Shown: positions 16,157 through 23,798 of the stretch, piece after piece
How positions within the stretch are numbered: the first letter of the stretch is position 1
Layout of the letters: every line of letters starts with the position of its first letter
From: Streptomyces sp. NBC_01431
GTDB lineage: Bacteria > Actinomycetota > Actinomycetes > Streptomycetales > Streptomycetaceae
DNA: 64,000 nucleotides
Direction: 5' to 3'
NCBI RefSeq assembly: GCF_036231355.1
Contig: NZ_CP109496.1
Span: forward strand, 4,154,001-4,218,000
Made by a program: the position numbers and the translations under genes
Notes under the pieces: generated by a model
Seen by the model: only the letters and a program-made list of their open reading frames with translations
What the model was told of the DNA's origin: nothing
Database searches by the model: none

Positions 16157-17137
16157 ATGTATGCGATCACGATTCCTGAGCCGGGCGGTCCCGAGGCGCT
16201 GGTCTGGGCCGAGGTGCCCGATCCCGTACCGGGCGAGGGCGAGGTCCTCGTCGAGGTGGCGGCCGCCGCGGTCAACCGTGCCGATGTGCTCCAGCGGCAG
16301 GGCTTCTACAACCCGCCGCCGGGGGCGTCCCCGTATCCGGGCCTGGAGTGTTCCGGGCGGATCATCGCGCTGGGGACCGGAGTGTCCGGGTGGAGCGTCG
16401 GCGACGAGGTGTGCGCGCTGCTGAGCGGCGGCGGATACGCGCAGAAGGTGGCGGTGCCGGCCGGGCAGCTGCTGCCCGTGCCCGATGGAGTGGAACTGAC
16501 CGACGCGGCGGCCCTGCCCGAGGTCGTCTGCACCGTGTGGTCGAACGTGTTCATGGTGTCCCAGCTGCGCCCCGGAGAGACGCTCCTGGTGCACGGCGGA
16601 GCGAGTGGAATCGGCACGATGGCGATCCAGCTCGGCAAGGCGGTCGGCGCCAAGGTCGCGGTGACGGCGGGCGGTCCCGAGAAGCTGGCGCGCTGCGCCG
16701 AGCTGGGCGCGGACATCCTCATCGACTACCGCGAGCAGGACTTCGTGGACGAGGTCCGCAAGGCCACGGAGGGCGCCGGCGCCGATGTCATCCTCGACAT
16801 CATGGGCGCGAAGTACCTGGAGCGGAACGTGCAGGCGCTCGCCGTCAACGGCAGGCTCGCGGTGATCGGTCTCCAGGGCGGAGCCAAGGGCGAACTCAAC
16901 CTGGGCGCGCTGCTCACCAAGCGGGCCGCCGTCACCGCGACCTCGCTGCGGGGTCGGCCCGCGTCGGAGAAGGCCGCGATCGTGGCGGCCGTGCGCGAGC
17001 ACGTGTGGCCGCTGATCTCCGGCGGCCGGGTGCGGCCCGTGGTGGACCGGGCCGTGCCGCTCGCGGACGCCGCCGAGGGCCACCGGGTGCTCGAAGCCTC
17101 CACGCACGTCGGGAAGGTCCTGCTGACCGCCGGGTGA
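16157..17137 (+). CDS. NAD(P)H-quinone oxidoreductase, zeta-crystallin type (MDR superfamily)
   Basis: This is a 326-residue zinc-free medium-chain dehydrogenase/reductase. It has the GroES-like N-terminal half (AVNRADVLQRQGFYNPPPG, PYPGLECSGRI) and the Rossmann motif VHGGASGIGTMAIQLGKAV. It also has the family's YREQDFVDEVRKATEGAGADVILDIMGAKYL. It probably reduces quinones or enones with NADPH. The start is the ATG at 16157; an upstream in-frame ATG lies inside the channel gene. A strong terminator follows the stop. Confidence 0.9.
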   Translation: MYAITIPEPGGPEALVWAEVPDPVPGEGEVLVEVAAAAVNRADVLQRQGFYNPPPGASPYPGLECSGRIIALGTGVSGWSVGDEVCALLSGGGYAQKVAVPAGQLLPVPDGVELTDAAALPEVVCTVWSNVFMVSQLRPGETLLVHGGASGIGTMAIQLGKAVGAKVAVTAGGPEKLARCAELGADILIDYREQDFVDEVRKATEGAGADVILDIMGAKYLERNVQALAVNGRLAVIGLQGGAKGELNLGALLTKRAAVTATSLRGRPASEKAAIVAAVREHVWPLISGGRVRPVVDRAVPLADAAEGHRVLEASTHVGKVLLTAG

Positions 17138-17142
17138 ACGCC

Positions 17143-17171
17143 ACAGGGGGCGCCGTGAAGGCGCCCCCTGT
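17143..17171 (+). terminator. Rho-independent-like terminator after quinone oxidoreductase
   Basis: A perfect 12-bp stem (17143-17154 paired with 17160-17171, ACAGGGGGCGCC arm) with a 5-nt GTGAA loop lies 5 bp after the stop codon. It may also serve the convergent bpa gene. Confidence 0.85.
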
Positions 17172-17245
17172 TCATGCTGCGTACGGCCCGACCGGCCCTG
17201 CCCCGGCCGCCCCGAATGACGGAGTGTGCGCCCGAAGGGTCGGGT

Positions 17246-17794
17246 TTACAGGTACGGGCCCGAGCGGGCGCCGGCGTGCAGGCCGCCGTCTTCGTCGTCC
17301 TCGTGGGAGGCACCGGGCGGCAGCGCCCGGCGCATCTGCTCCAGCTGGGCGCGGGCCGCCATCTGCTGGGCGAACAGGGCCGTCTGGATCCCGTGGAAGA
17401 GACCTTCGAGCCAGCCCACCAACTGGGCCTGAGCAATGCGGAGTTCGGCCTCCGAGGGGATCGCCTCGTCCGTGAACGGCAGGGAAAGGCGCTCCAGTTC
17501 CTCGACCAGCTCGGGCGCCAGACCGTCTTCCAGCTCCTTCACCGAGGAGGCGTGGATGTCCTTCAGACGCACCCGGCTCGCCTCGTCCAAAGGAGCGGCG
17601 CGGACTTCCTCAAGAAGCTGCTTGATCATGCTGCCGATCCGCATGACCTTCGCCGGCTGTTCGACCATCTCTGTCACCGGGACCTCGCGGGACTCGTCGT
17701 CTCCACCGCCGATGGCCATTCCGTCCTGGCCTACGACCAGGATGTGGGGGCTGTCCGGCGACTTTTCGTTCCTCGGCATCTCCATGCCGTCCAT
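17246..17794 (-). CDS. bpa: Bacterial proteasome activator Bpa (ATP-independent)
   Basis: This 182-residue cytoplasmic ring-forming activator of the 20S proteasome is homologous to mycobacterial Bpa/PafE (DUF2587). The conserved helical core is visible: KVMRIGSMIKQLLEEVRAAP, LKDIHASSVKELEDGLAPELVEELERL and AQAQLVGWLEGLFHGIQTALFAQQMAARAQLEQMR. The C-terminus ends GPYL. The mycobacterial GQYL tail docks into proteasome pockets, so the penultimate Tyr is kept while Gln is replaced by Pro. ATG codons at 17794, 17785 and 17779 are all possible starts; I took the first, which is preceded by GAGAGA. It probably directs unpupylated, unfolded proteins to degradation. Confidence 0.92.
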   Translation of the reverse strand: MDGMEMPRNEKSPDSPHILVVGQDGMAIGGGDDESREVPVTEMVEQPAKVMRIGSMIKQLLEEVRAAPLDEASRVRLKDIHASSVKELEDGLAPELVEELERLSLPFTDEAIPSEAELRIAQAQLVGWLEGLFHGIQTALFAQQMAARAQLEQMRRALPPGASHEDDEDGGLHAGARSGPYL

Positions 17795-17867
17795 TCTCTC
17801 GCACACGTGCCTCACATCACGTTGTGCCCCCGGCAAGCAGTGATCCACCTCCTGCTGCTTGACGATT

Positions 17868-17915
17868 CCGGTTGAATGCGCGGTGTTTCACGTGAAACAC
17901 CGCGCATTCAACCGG
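17868..17915. terminator. 48-bp perfect palindrome with parS site 4 at its exact centre
   Basis: Bases 17868-17891 are the exact reverse complement of 17892-17915, and the parS core GTTTCACGTGAAAC occupies 17885-17898. It lies 8 bp after the stop of the secreted-protein gene (minus strand) and upstream of bpa. The RNA would form a 20-bp or longer stem, so it likely acts as terminator and as ParB-binding site at once. The parS assignment is by sequence identity; the terminator role is inferred. Confidence 0.85.
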
Positions 17916-17923
17916 CCCTCGCG

Positions 17924-18529
17924 TCACGACCGGCGAAGCCGCAGCCCCAAGAACCCGAGACCCAGGCCGGTCAGTGCCAGGCCCGCGCCCAGGGAAAGGA
18001 CGTGGTAGCGCAGGTCGGACTCGTCGGTGACGGCCTGGGCCGACGGGTGGTGGTGCGCGGACGGAGGGCGCTTCGCGGCGGTGCTGGGGGCGGGCGGCGG
18101 AGCGGACTTCCGGGGCTCGGGCGGCTTGGGTACGGGGGTCTGCGTCTGTGGCTGCGTCTGTGGCTGCGTCTGCGTCTGCGGGGCGTCCTCCTGCCGGGCC
18201 GGCCTGGCGGCGTCGGGCAGTTGCAGTTCGTCGTCGGCGGCGTAGGGGAGGAAGTCGTGCGGCGGCGAGACTCTGCCCGGCCGGGTGCGGCCCTCGCCCG
18301 CCCGGCTGCCCGCGAGGCGCTGCTCGGCGGAGGCGGTCGGCGAGGAAGGCCGCGCGCTGGGCGGGGAAGTGCGCGTGCTGGGCGAGGAGTTGGGGGAGTC
18401 GGAGGGAGTGGCCGTGGCGGGCGGGCTGGGTGACGGGGTGCTGACGGCGGACGCGTAAGGCAGCGGTGTCAGGAGCAGCGCCCCCGTCAGTGTCGCGGCC
18501 GCGGTGAGCGGCCGGAGCCCTGGAGCCAT
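17924..18529 (-). CDS. Secreted Pro/Ser/Thr-rich protein with C-terminal membrane anchor
   Basis: This 201-residue protein has no recognisable catalytic domain. A signal peptide (LTAAATLTGALLLTPLPYASA) precedes a long Pro/Ser/Thr-rich extracellular stretch. That stretch contains a Gln-Thr-Pro repeat (QTQTQPQTQPQTQTP, about residues 116-130) and a short conserved-looking HDFLPYAADDELQLP. A C-terminal hydrophobic helix (LSLGAGLALTGLGLGFLGLRLRRS) ends in arginines and anchors it to the membrane. No LPXTG sortase motif is present. It lies between a parS-terminator and a kinase gene on the same strand. Function unknown; a wall-spanning stalk or sensor is possible. Confidence 0.72.
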   Translation of the reverse strand: MAPGLRPLTAAATLTGALLLTPLPYASAVSTPSPSPPATATPSDSPNSSPSTRTSPPSARPSSPTASAEQRLAGSRAGEGRTRPGRVSPPHDFLPYAADDELQLPDAARPARQEDAPQTQTQPQTQPQTQTPVPKPPEPRKSAPPPAPSTAAKRPPSAHHHPSAQAVTDESDLRYHVLSLGAGLALTGLGLGFLGLRLRRS

Positions 18530-18672
18530 GGGATGGGCCCCCTCCCGTACGGACGTGCACGATCGCCTGGGCTGACCGAATCAGCGTCACACGGGGCGAC
18601 TTGTGCGGCATCCCGGGAGCCCGCGGGCGTCCGCCGAACGTGAGGTCCTCGGCCCGAAGTCGTCGCCCGCGC

Positions 18673-18708
18673 ACCGAAGGCCCGGCACCAGGGTGCCGGG
18701 CCTTCGGT
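18673..18708 (-). terminator. Terminator downstream of the Ser/Thr kinase gene
   Basis: A perfect 16-bp stem (18673-18688 with 18693-18708, ACCGAAGGCCCGGCAC arm) and a 4-nt loop lie 17 bp after the kinase stop codon on the minus strand. Confidence 0.85.
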
Positions 18709-18725
18709 GAACGAGCGGTGCGCGG

Positions 18726-20345
18726 TTACTGCGCCGGGGCATTGCCCGAGGAGATCTGGATCGTGAACTGCGCTTCCTTCTTGTCGACGTCTACGCCGGC
18801 GGCGGGGAACTGGGTGATCACCACGTCCTCGCCCCACTGGCCGTTGTCGACCTTCTCGACGTTGACCTTCCAGCCCGCGGCCTGCAGGCAGGACTTCACC
18901 GACAGGACGTCCTTGTACGTGAAGTCGGGCGCTTGCACCTTGCCCGGATCCAGCGTGGAGGTCTGCGGCGAGGTGCACTTCTCGGTGTCCATCGTGCGTG
19001 AGCGCTCCGGGCCCTTGTGGCCCGCGGCCGGCGCCGAGCTGCTGGCCTTGGCGTCGCCGCCGGAGCCGCCCGAGTCGTTGTTGTTCAGCATCACGGCCGT
19101 GACCAGACCGCCGACCGCGAGCAGGGCCACCGCGACCGCGCCGACGATCACCGGGGTGTTCCGCTTCGAGCCGCCGGAGGCGGGCGACGAGGGCTGGGCC
19201 GGGGAGATCGTGTATGGGGGCGGGGTCTGGGCGGCCATCGGCGCGGGCTGCTGCGCCGCCTGCGGGTATCCGTACGAGGGCTGCTGCTGCGGGGCGGTCG
19301 GCGCGGGCGTCGGCGGACCGTAGGGCCCCGGCTGGTACGGCGTCTGCACACTGCCCTGGAGGCCGGGCGCGGCCTGCGAGTCGAGCGGCGGGAAGACGGT
19401 CGCGCCGACGCCCGCGCCGCTGGTGGCCGGGGCGCCGCCGGTGATGACCGGGGCCGCGCCCATCTGGCCGGAGGACGCGATCCGCAGGATCTCGTCGTGC
19501 ATGGCCTGGGCACTGGGGAAGCGCTCGTTCGGGTTCTTCTTCAGGGCGCGGGCGACCAGCGCGTCCATGGCGGGGGTGATCGACCGGTTCACCGAGGAGG
19601 GAGCGACGGGCTCCTCCTGGACGTGCGCGTACGCGATCGCCAGCGGTGAGTCGGCGTCGAAGGGGATGCGGCCCGTCAGCAGCTGGAAGAGCATGATGCC
19701 GACCGAGTACAGGTCGGAACGGGCGTCCACGCCGCGGCCGAGCGCCTGCTCGGGCGACAGGTACTGGGGGGTGCCGACGACCATGCCGGTCTGGGTCATC
19801 GAGGTGACGCCGGACTGCATGGCGCGGGCGATGCCGAAGTCCATCACCTTGACCTGGCCGCGCTTGGTCATCATGACGTTGCCCGGCTTGATGTCCCGGT
19901 GGACCAGGCCCATCTCGTGGCTGACCTCAAGGGCGGCCAGTACGTCGGCGGTGACCTTGAGCGCCTTGTCGGCGGGCATCGCGCCGTACTGCTGGATGTC
20001 CCTGTGCAGCGTCGAGCCGAGCGGCTCGCCCTCCACGTACTCCATGACGATGTACGGCATCAGCGCGCCGCCCAGCTCGTCCTCGCCGGTGTCGAAGACC
20101 GAGACGATGTTGGTGTGCTGGAGCTTGGCGACGGCCTGCGCCTCGCGGCGGAACCGCTCGCGGAACGACTGTTCCCGGCCGAGCTCGGTGTGGAGCGTCT
20201 TGATGGCGACCTGGCGGTCCAGGGCCGAGTCGTAGGCGAGGTACACCGACGCCATTCCGCCTTCGCCGAGGAGGTCGCGAAGCTGGTAGCGCCCGCCCGC
20301 GATGGAACCGCCCGCATAGCGGCCGTGTGCGCCGTCCTGGCTCAT
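18726..20345 (-). CDS. Eukaryotic-type Ser/Thr protein kinase with extracellular PASTA-like domain
   Basis: This is a 539-residue receptor kinase. The kinase domain (about residues 20-280) has the Gly loop GEGGMASV, VAIK (Lys49), HRDIKPGN, DFG (VMDFGIAR) and a GTPQYLSPEQ activation loop with Thr sites. A Pro/Gln/Tyr-rich cytoplasmic linker leads to one membrane helix (VIVGAVAVALLAVGGLVTAVML, about 400-422). The extracellular end resembles one PASTA repeat (YKDVLSVKSCLQAAGWKVNVEKVDNGQWGEDVVITQFPAAGVDV). It diverges from a second kinase gene at 20670. The signal may be a muropeptide, as in PknB/Stk relatives. Confidence 0.93.
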   Translation of the reverse strand: MSQDGAHGRYAGGSIAGGRYQLRDLLGEGGMASVYLAYDSALDRQVAIKTLHTELGREQSFRERFRREAQAVAKLQHTNIVSVFDTGEDELGGALMPYIVMEYVEGEPLGSTLHRDIQQYGAMPADKALKVTADVLAALEVSHEMGLVHRDIKPGNVMMTKRGQVKVMDFGIARAMQSGVTSMTQTGMVVGTPQYLSPEQALGRGVDARSDLYSVGIMLFQLLTGRIPFDADSPLAIAYAHVQEEPVAPSSVNRSITPAMDALVARALKKNPNERFPSAQAMHDEILRIASSGQMGAAPVITGGAPATSGAGVGATVFPPLDSQAAPGLQGSVQTPYQPGPYGPPTPAPTAPQQQPSYGYPQAAQQPAPMAAQTPPPYTISPAQPSSPASGGSKRNTPVIVGAVAVALLAVGGLVTAVMLNNNDSGGSGGDAKASSSAPAAGHKGPERSRTMDTEKCTSPQTSTLDPGKVQAPDFTYKDVLSVKSCLQAAGWKVNVEKVDNGQWGEDVVITQFPAAGVDVDKKEAQFTIQISSGNAPAQ

Positions 20346-20669
20346 GACTGTGCATCCCCCTTGGCGCGGTGGCCCGTGCTGATCCTCGTTTTTTCAGGCC
20401 AAGTCTGCCCGAGGGGTCACCCACGTCAAGCCGGGTGCCCGTTCCGTGACCGTACGCACTGGAAGAGTCTCGCAAGCGTTACAGGAACGGCATCGAATAC
20501 GTACGGGATTTGCATGGGTACACGTGGAACCGATTGGATGGCCGGTCCATCCCGGGCCGACGCCCCGCGGTAACGCTGTAGCGTGCACTACTGCACAACC
20601 AGGTGAAGAGCACGACGGAAGACCGTAAGGAACGACCGCGGACGCGGCCAGATACGACGGCGAGGACTG
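20346..20669. promoter_or_regulatory. Divergent promoter region between the two kinase genes
   Basis: This 324-bp gap has no convincing coding sequence. It is locally less GC-rich than its surroundings (GCGTTACAGG, CGAATACGTACGG, GATTTGCATGGG stretches). On the minus strand a TTGACG hexamer lies about 45-50 bp upstream of the first kinase start and is a -35 candidate. CGTGCACTACTGCAC near 20580 contains a short GTGCA/TGCAC inverted repeat. No defined operator was identified. Confidence 0.4.
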
Positions 20670-22346
20670 ATGGCACCCGAACCCGACGGAAACGGCGCCG
20701 GGATGGCCGATGCGCAGGACCACGAGTCGTGGGTCGGCGGACTCGTCGGCGACGGCCGCTACCGTCTGACCCACCGGCTGGGACGCGGTGGCATGGCGGA
20801 GGTGTTCGCCGCCGAGGACGTGCGCCTGGGCCGTACCGTCGCCGTGAAACTGCTCCGCGCCGATCTCGCCGAGGACCCGGTGTCCAAGGCCCGCTTCACG
20901 CGTGAGGCACAGTCCGTCGCCGGGCTCAACCACCACGCGGTGGTGGCGGTGTACGACTCCGGTGAGGACTTCGTGGGCGGTCAGACCGTCCCGTACATGG
21001 TGATGGAGCTGGTCGAGGGCCGCACCATCCGCGACCTCCTGGTCGACGCGGACGCGCCGCCGCCGGAGCAGGCGCTGATCATCGTGTCCGGGGTGCTCGA
21101 GGCGCTCGCGTACTCGCACCAGCACGGCATCGTGCACCGTGACATCAAGCCCGCGAACGTGATCATCACCGACACCGGCGCGGTCAAGGTGATGGACTTC
21201 GGCATCGCGCGGGCCCTGCACGGCGCCCAGTCGACGATGACCCAGACCGGCATGGTCATGGGCACGCCGCAGTACCTCTCGCCCGAGCAGGCGCTCGGCA
21301 AGGCCGTCGACCACCGCTCCGACCTGTACGCCACCGGCTGCCTGCTGTACGAACTCCTCGCGCTGCGGCCTCCGTTCATCGGCGAGACGCCGCTGAGTGT
21401 GGTCTACCAGCACGTCCAGGACATGCCGGTGCCGCCGTCGCAGGTGGCTCATGTGGCGCCGCCGGAACTCGACGGCCTCGTCATGCGTTCTCTCGCCAAG
21501 GACCCGGACGACCGTTTCCAGTCCGCCGAGGAGATGCGCGGCCTGGTCCAGTACGGACTGCAGATGCTCCAGGCGCAGGGCGGCCACACCGGCACCTGGA
21601 ACACCGGCCCGGTCGAGCTGATGTACGAGGGCGCCCACACCCCCGCGATGGGCACCACCGGAGCGACCACCGCCATGGGTCACCCGGGGCACGGCGAGAC
21701 CTCGCAGTTCCGCGGTCCGATGCTGCCGCCGATGAACCCGGACGACGGCGGCTACGACGGCTACCGTCACGGCGCCCAGAAGCAGGGTGGCGGCCGGGGC
21801 AAGATGATGCTCTTCGTGGTGCTCGCGATCATCGCGATCGCCGCGGGGGTCGCCTTCGCGCTGAACGCCACGAAGGGCTCGGGCGGCGGCACGGGCGGCA
21901 CGCCCTCGAACTCGCCGAAGGTCTCGCCGTCCATCTCCCAGTCGGACACCCCGTCGGCGCCGGACACCCAGGGCAGCAGCGAGGGCCAGTCGTACGGCAG
22001 CAGCACGGGCGGCGGCAACGAGTCGCCCTCCCAGCACCGCTCGCGCTCCGCGTCGCCGTCGCCGAGCAAGTCGCACGCCTCGCACTCGCCGGGCACCGAT
22101 CAGGGCACGACGTCGGGCACGTCCTCGGGCACGGACACCCAGGGCACGTCCTCGGGCACGGACCAGGGCACCACCCAGGGCACGTCCTCGGGTACGACCA
22201 CCGGCACCACGCAGGGCACGACCACCGGGACCACCCAGGGCACGTCCTCGGGTACGAACCAGGGCACCACCAAGGGCACGACCACCGGCACCACCCAGGG
22301 CACCTCCGCCGGCCCGGGTGGCTCATCGCCGAGCCCCGGGCACTGA
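20670..22346 (+). CDS. Eukaryotic-type Ser/Thr protein kinase with Thr/Gly/Gln repeat exodomain
   Basis: This 558-residue transmembrane kinase has the Gly loop LGRGGMAEVF, VAVK (Lys60), HRDIKPANVI, VMDFGIAR and GTPQYLSPEQ. One membrane helix (MMLFVVLAIIAIAAGVAFAL, about 373-392) follows a Gly/Tyr-rich juxtamembrane part. The extracellular region has no PASTA domain. It is a roughly 150-residue Ser/Thr/Gly/Gln tail with repeats such as GTTTGTTQGTSSGT, which could be glycosylated or span the wall. The start at 20670 has GAGGA upstream; ATG at 20703 is an alternative. It is divergent from, and paralogous to, the kinase at 18.7-20.3 kb. Confidence 0.92.
   Translation: MAPEPDGNGAGMADAQDHESWVGGLVGDGRYRLTHRLGRGGMAEVFAAEDVRLGRTVAVKLLRADLAEDPVSKARFTREAQSVAGLNHHAVVAVYDSGEDFVGGQTVPYMVMELVEGRTIRDLLVDADAPPPEQALIIVSGVLEALAYSHQHGIVHRDIKPANVIITDTGAVKVMDFGIARALHGAQSTMTQTGMVMGTPQYLSPEQALGKAVDHRSDLYATGCLLYELLALRPPFIGETPLSVVYQHVQDMPVPPSQVAHVAPPELDGLVMRSLAKDPDDRFQSAEEMRGLVQYGLQMLQAQGGHTGTWNTGPVELMYEGAHTPAMGTTGATTAMGHPGHGETSQFRGPMLPPMNPDDGGYDGYRHGAQKQGGGRGKMMLFVVLAIIAIAAGVAFALNATKGSGGGTGGTPSNSPKVSPSISQSDTPSAPDTQGSSEGQSYGSSTGGGNESPSQHRSRSASPSPSKSHASHSPGTDQGTTSGTSSGTDTQGTSSGTDQGTTQGTSSGTTTGTTQGTTTGTTQGTSSGTNQGTTKGTTTGTTQGTSAGPGGSSPSPGH
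22091..22308 (+). repeat. In-frame degenerate tandem repeats encoding TQGT/SSGT
   Basis: Roughly 12-15-bp units (variants of GGCACGACCACC and CAGGGCACGTCCTCG) repeat about 15 times in the kinase exodomain. They are prone to slippage, so repeat number may differ among strains. Confidence 0.8.
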
Positions 22347-22354
22347 CCGACGAT

Positions 22355-22380
22355 CCCGGGGCCCGATACCGAGCCCCGGG
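22355..22380 (+). terminator. Terminator after the second kinase gene
   Basis: The 8-bp stem CCCGGGGC (22355-22362) pairs with 22373-22380 around a 10-nt loop, 9 bp after the stop. It also lies just past the stop of the convergent phosphotransferase gene. Confidence 0.65.
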
Positions 22381-22407
22381 GGGTGCCCGCGGGCCGCGCA
22401 CCAGCGC

Positions 22408-23421
22408 TCAGCCCGCGAAGGCCTCGCACACCGCTTCGTACTCGCGGGTCCACCAGACCGCCAGGGCCGACGCCGCAGGAAACTGCGGGTCGGCCCTTCG
22501 GTCGTGCAGCTGGTAGCGCCAGCGCAGGATCCAGAAGTCGTTGAGCCGTTCCCACCACACCCGGTGCACGGCGGTGGCCAGCTCCCCGGCGTCGGCCCCG
22601 GTGGCCCGCCGGTAGGCCCGCGCGTAGGCCCGTACCTTCGCCAGCGGGAGCTCGCCCGACGGGCGGACGAAGAAGATCACCGCTGCCCGGACCGCCTCCT
22701 CGGCGCGTGGCTGCACGCCCAGCCGGTCCCAGTCGACGATGGCCGCGGGTTCGGCCCAGCGGCCCTCGCCGCGGTAGAGCAGGTTCAGCGGATGGAAGTC
22801 GCCGTGCACCCAGGCGCCGGTGGCGGGGGCGGCGGGGCGGCGGTGGGCGTGCTGGCCGAGCAGCACCCGCCGCTCCAGGAGCCGGTGCTCGGCGAGTTCG
22901 TCGAAGGCGTCCCGCGGCCGGTGCCGGCGGGCCCGCGCCACCAGGTCGTCGATGAGCGCGAAGCTGTCCGCGGGATCGGCACTGCGGTGCTCGGCCTGCG
23001 GTACGTCGGGCTCCATGACCTGCGCCAGGCAGGTGTGTACGAGCCCGAGCAGCGCACCGAGGCGGTGGGATTCCCCGGCGGAGAGCTGGGCGCCGTCCCG
23101 GTGGCTGCCGTGCACCCAGGGGTGCAGGGCGTAGCAGTGGCCGCCGATCACGGCGACGGTGTCGCCGTCCGCGTCAGGTACGGGCGGGGCGACCGGGACG
23201 CCGAGTCCCTGGAGGCGTTCGGTGGCCCGGTGCTGGCGGGCGATGGCCTCGCGGTCGCCGTCCAGGTGGTGCTTGAGGAAGTATTCGCCGCGGGTGGTGG
23301 CGAGCCGGTAGCCGCGGTTCAGCAGGCCCTGGGCGACGCGTTCGCAGGAGAGCGGCTCACCGGGGGACGCGTAGCGGCGCAGCAGGGCGCCGACGGGTGG
23401 GGTTGCAGATGAGCGCGGCAC
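22408..23421 (-). CDS. APH/ChoK-family phosphotransferase
   Basis: This 337-residue protein has the aminoglycoside phosphotransferase fold. The catalytic loop is WVHGDFHPLNLLY (Asp base) and the Mg-binding DFG equivalent is IVDWDRLG. An N-terminal nucleotide-binding part contains EYFLKHH (Lys) and a Trp/Tyr-rich C-terminus is present. The substrate is unknown; homoserine-kinase-like or other small-molecule kinases share these motifs, so resistance should not be assumed. The start is a GTG at 23421 with a weak GACGAG upstream. It is flanked by a strong bidirectional terminator. Confidence 0.82.
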   Translation of the reverse strand: MPRSSATPPVGALLRRYASPGEPLSCERVAQGLLNRGYRLATTRGEYFLKHHLDGDREAIARQHRATERLQGLGVPVAPPVPDADGDTVAVIGGHCYALHPWVHGSHRDGAQLSAGESHRLGALLGLVHTCLAQVMEPDVPQAEHRSADPADSFALIDDLVARARRHRPRDAFDELAEHRLLERRVLLGQHAHRRPAAPATGAWVHGDFHPLNLLYRGEGRWAEPAAIVDWDRLGVQPRAEEAVRAAVIFFVRPSGELPLAKVRAYARAYRRATGADAGELATAVHRVWWERLNDFWILRWRYQLHDRRADPQFPAASALAVWWTREYEAVCEAFAG

Positions 23422-23436
23422 TCGTCAGATGTTAGA

Positions 23437-23690
23437 TCACACAACGTGCTTGAGTTGTCGCTCTTTGGAGTAGTCAGGCGAATGGGCTGTTGGGGCACCA
23501 CGAGGGCCCCGGACCGAAAGCCGGTCCGGGGCCCTCGTGGAGTGCGCATGCAGCCGCAGCGGCACCCGGCCGCCGAGCACGATGTGGCGGGCCGGGCGAC
23601 GAAGGGCAGGGCTCGCATGCTGGTCGCCACGCGGCCCGTACGGGACGCGGCTGAGCAGTTCGATGGCGCGGGCTTCCTCGCTGGACATGC
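23437..23690 (-). pseudogene. Decayed PNPOx-like (pyridoxamine 5'-phosphate oxidase family) gene remnant
   Basis: The reading frame begins MSSEEARAIELLSRVPYG at 23690, typical of small actinobacterial flavin-binding PNPOx-like proteins. The expected continuation RVATSMRALPFVA is found in a shifted frame, and PARHIVLGGRVPLRLHA then returns to the first frame. This fits a +1 and a compensating -1 indel. After about 55 residues homology ends and the frame runs into the hairpin at 23498-23540. The family is usually about 140 residues, so the C-terminal two thirds are gone. A short expressed peptide is possible but unlikely to fold. Family assignment is from memory of related sequences. Confidence 0.55.
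23498..23540. terminator. Very strong bidirectional terminator hairpin
   Basis: A perfect 19-bp stem (23498-23516 with 23522-23540) with a 5-nt AAAGC loop lies inside the remnant of the PNPOx-like gene. Confidence 0.88.
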
Positions 23691-23798
23691 CCCCACTGTG
23701 AGCGGCGCCCTGGGGCGCGGAAAGAGCCCGCGGCCCCTCGCGGGCCGGGACGCAGGTCCCGAAGTGTGCGCGGGCCGGGCGGGGCAGGGAAAGGGGGC

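Noticed and set aside
22091..22308. CRISPR-like repeat array
   Set aside because: The units are short, degenerate, contiguous and in frame within a kinase gene, with no unique spacers.
22408..23421. Aminoglycoside resistance gene
   Set aside because: The APH fold alone does not indicate drug resistance, and the neighbours are housekeeping genes.
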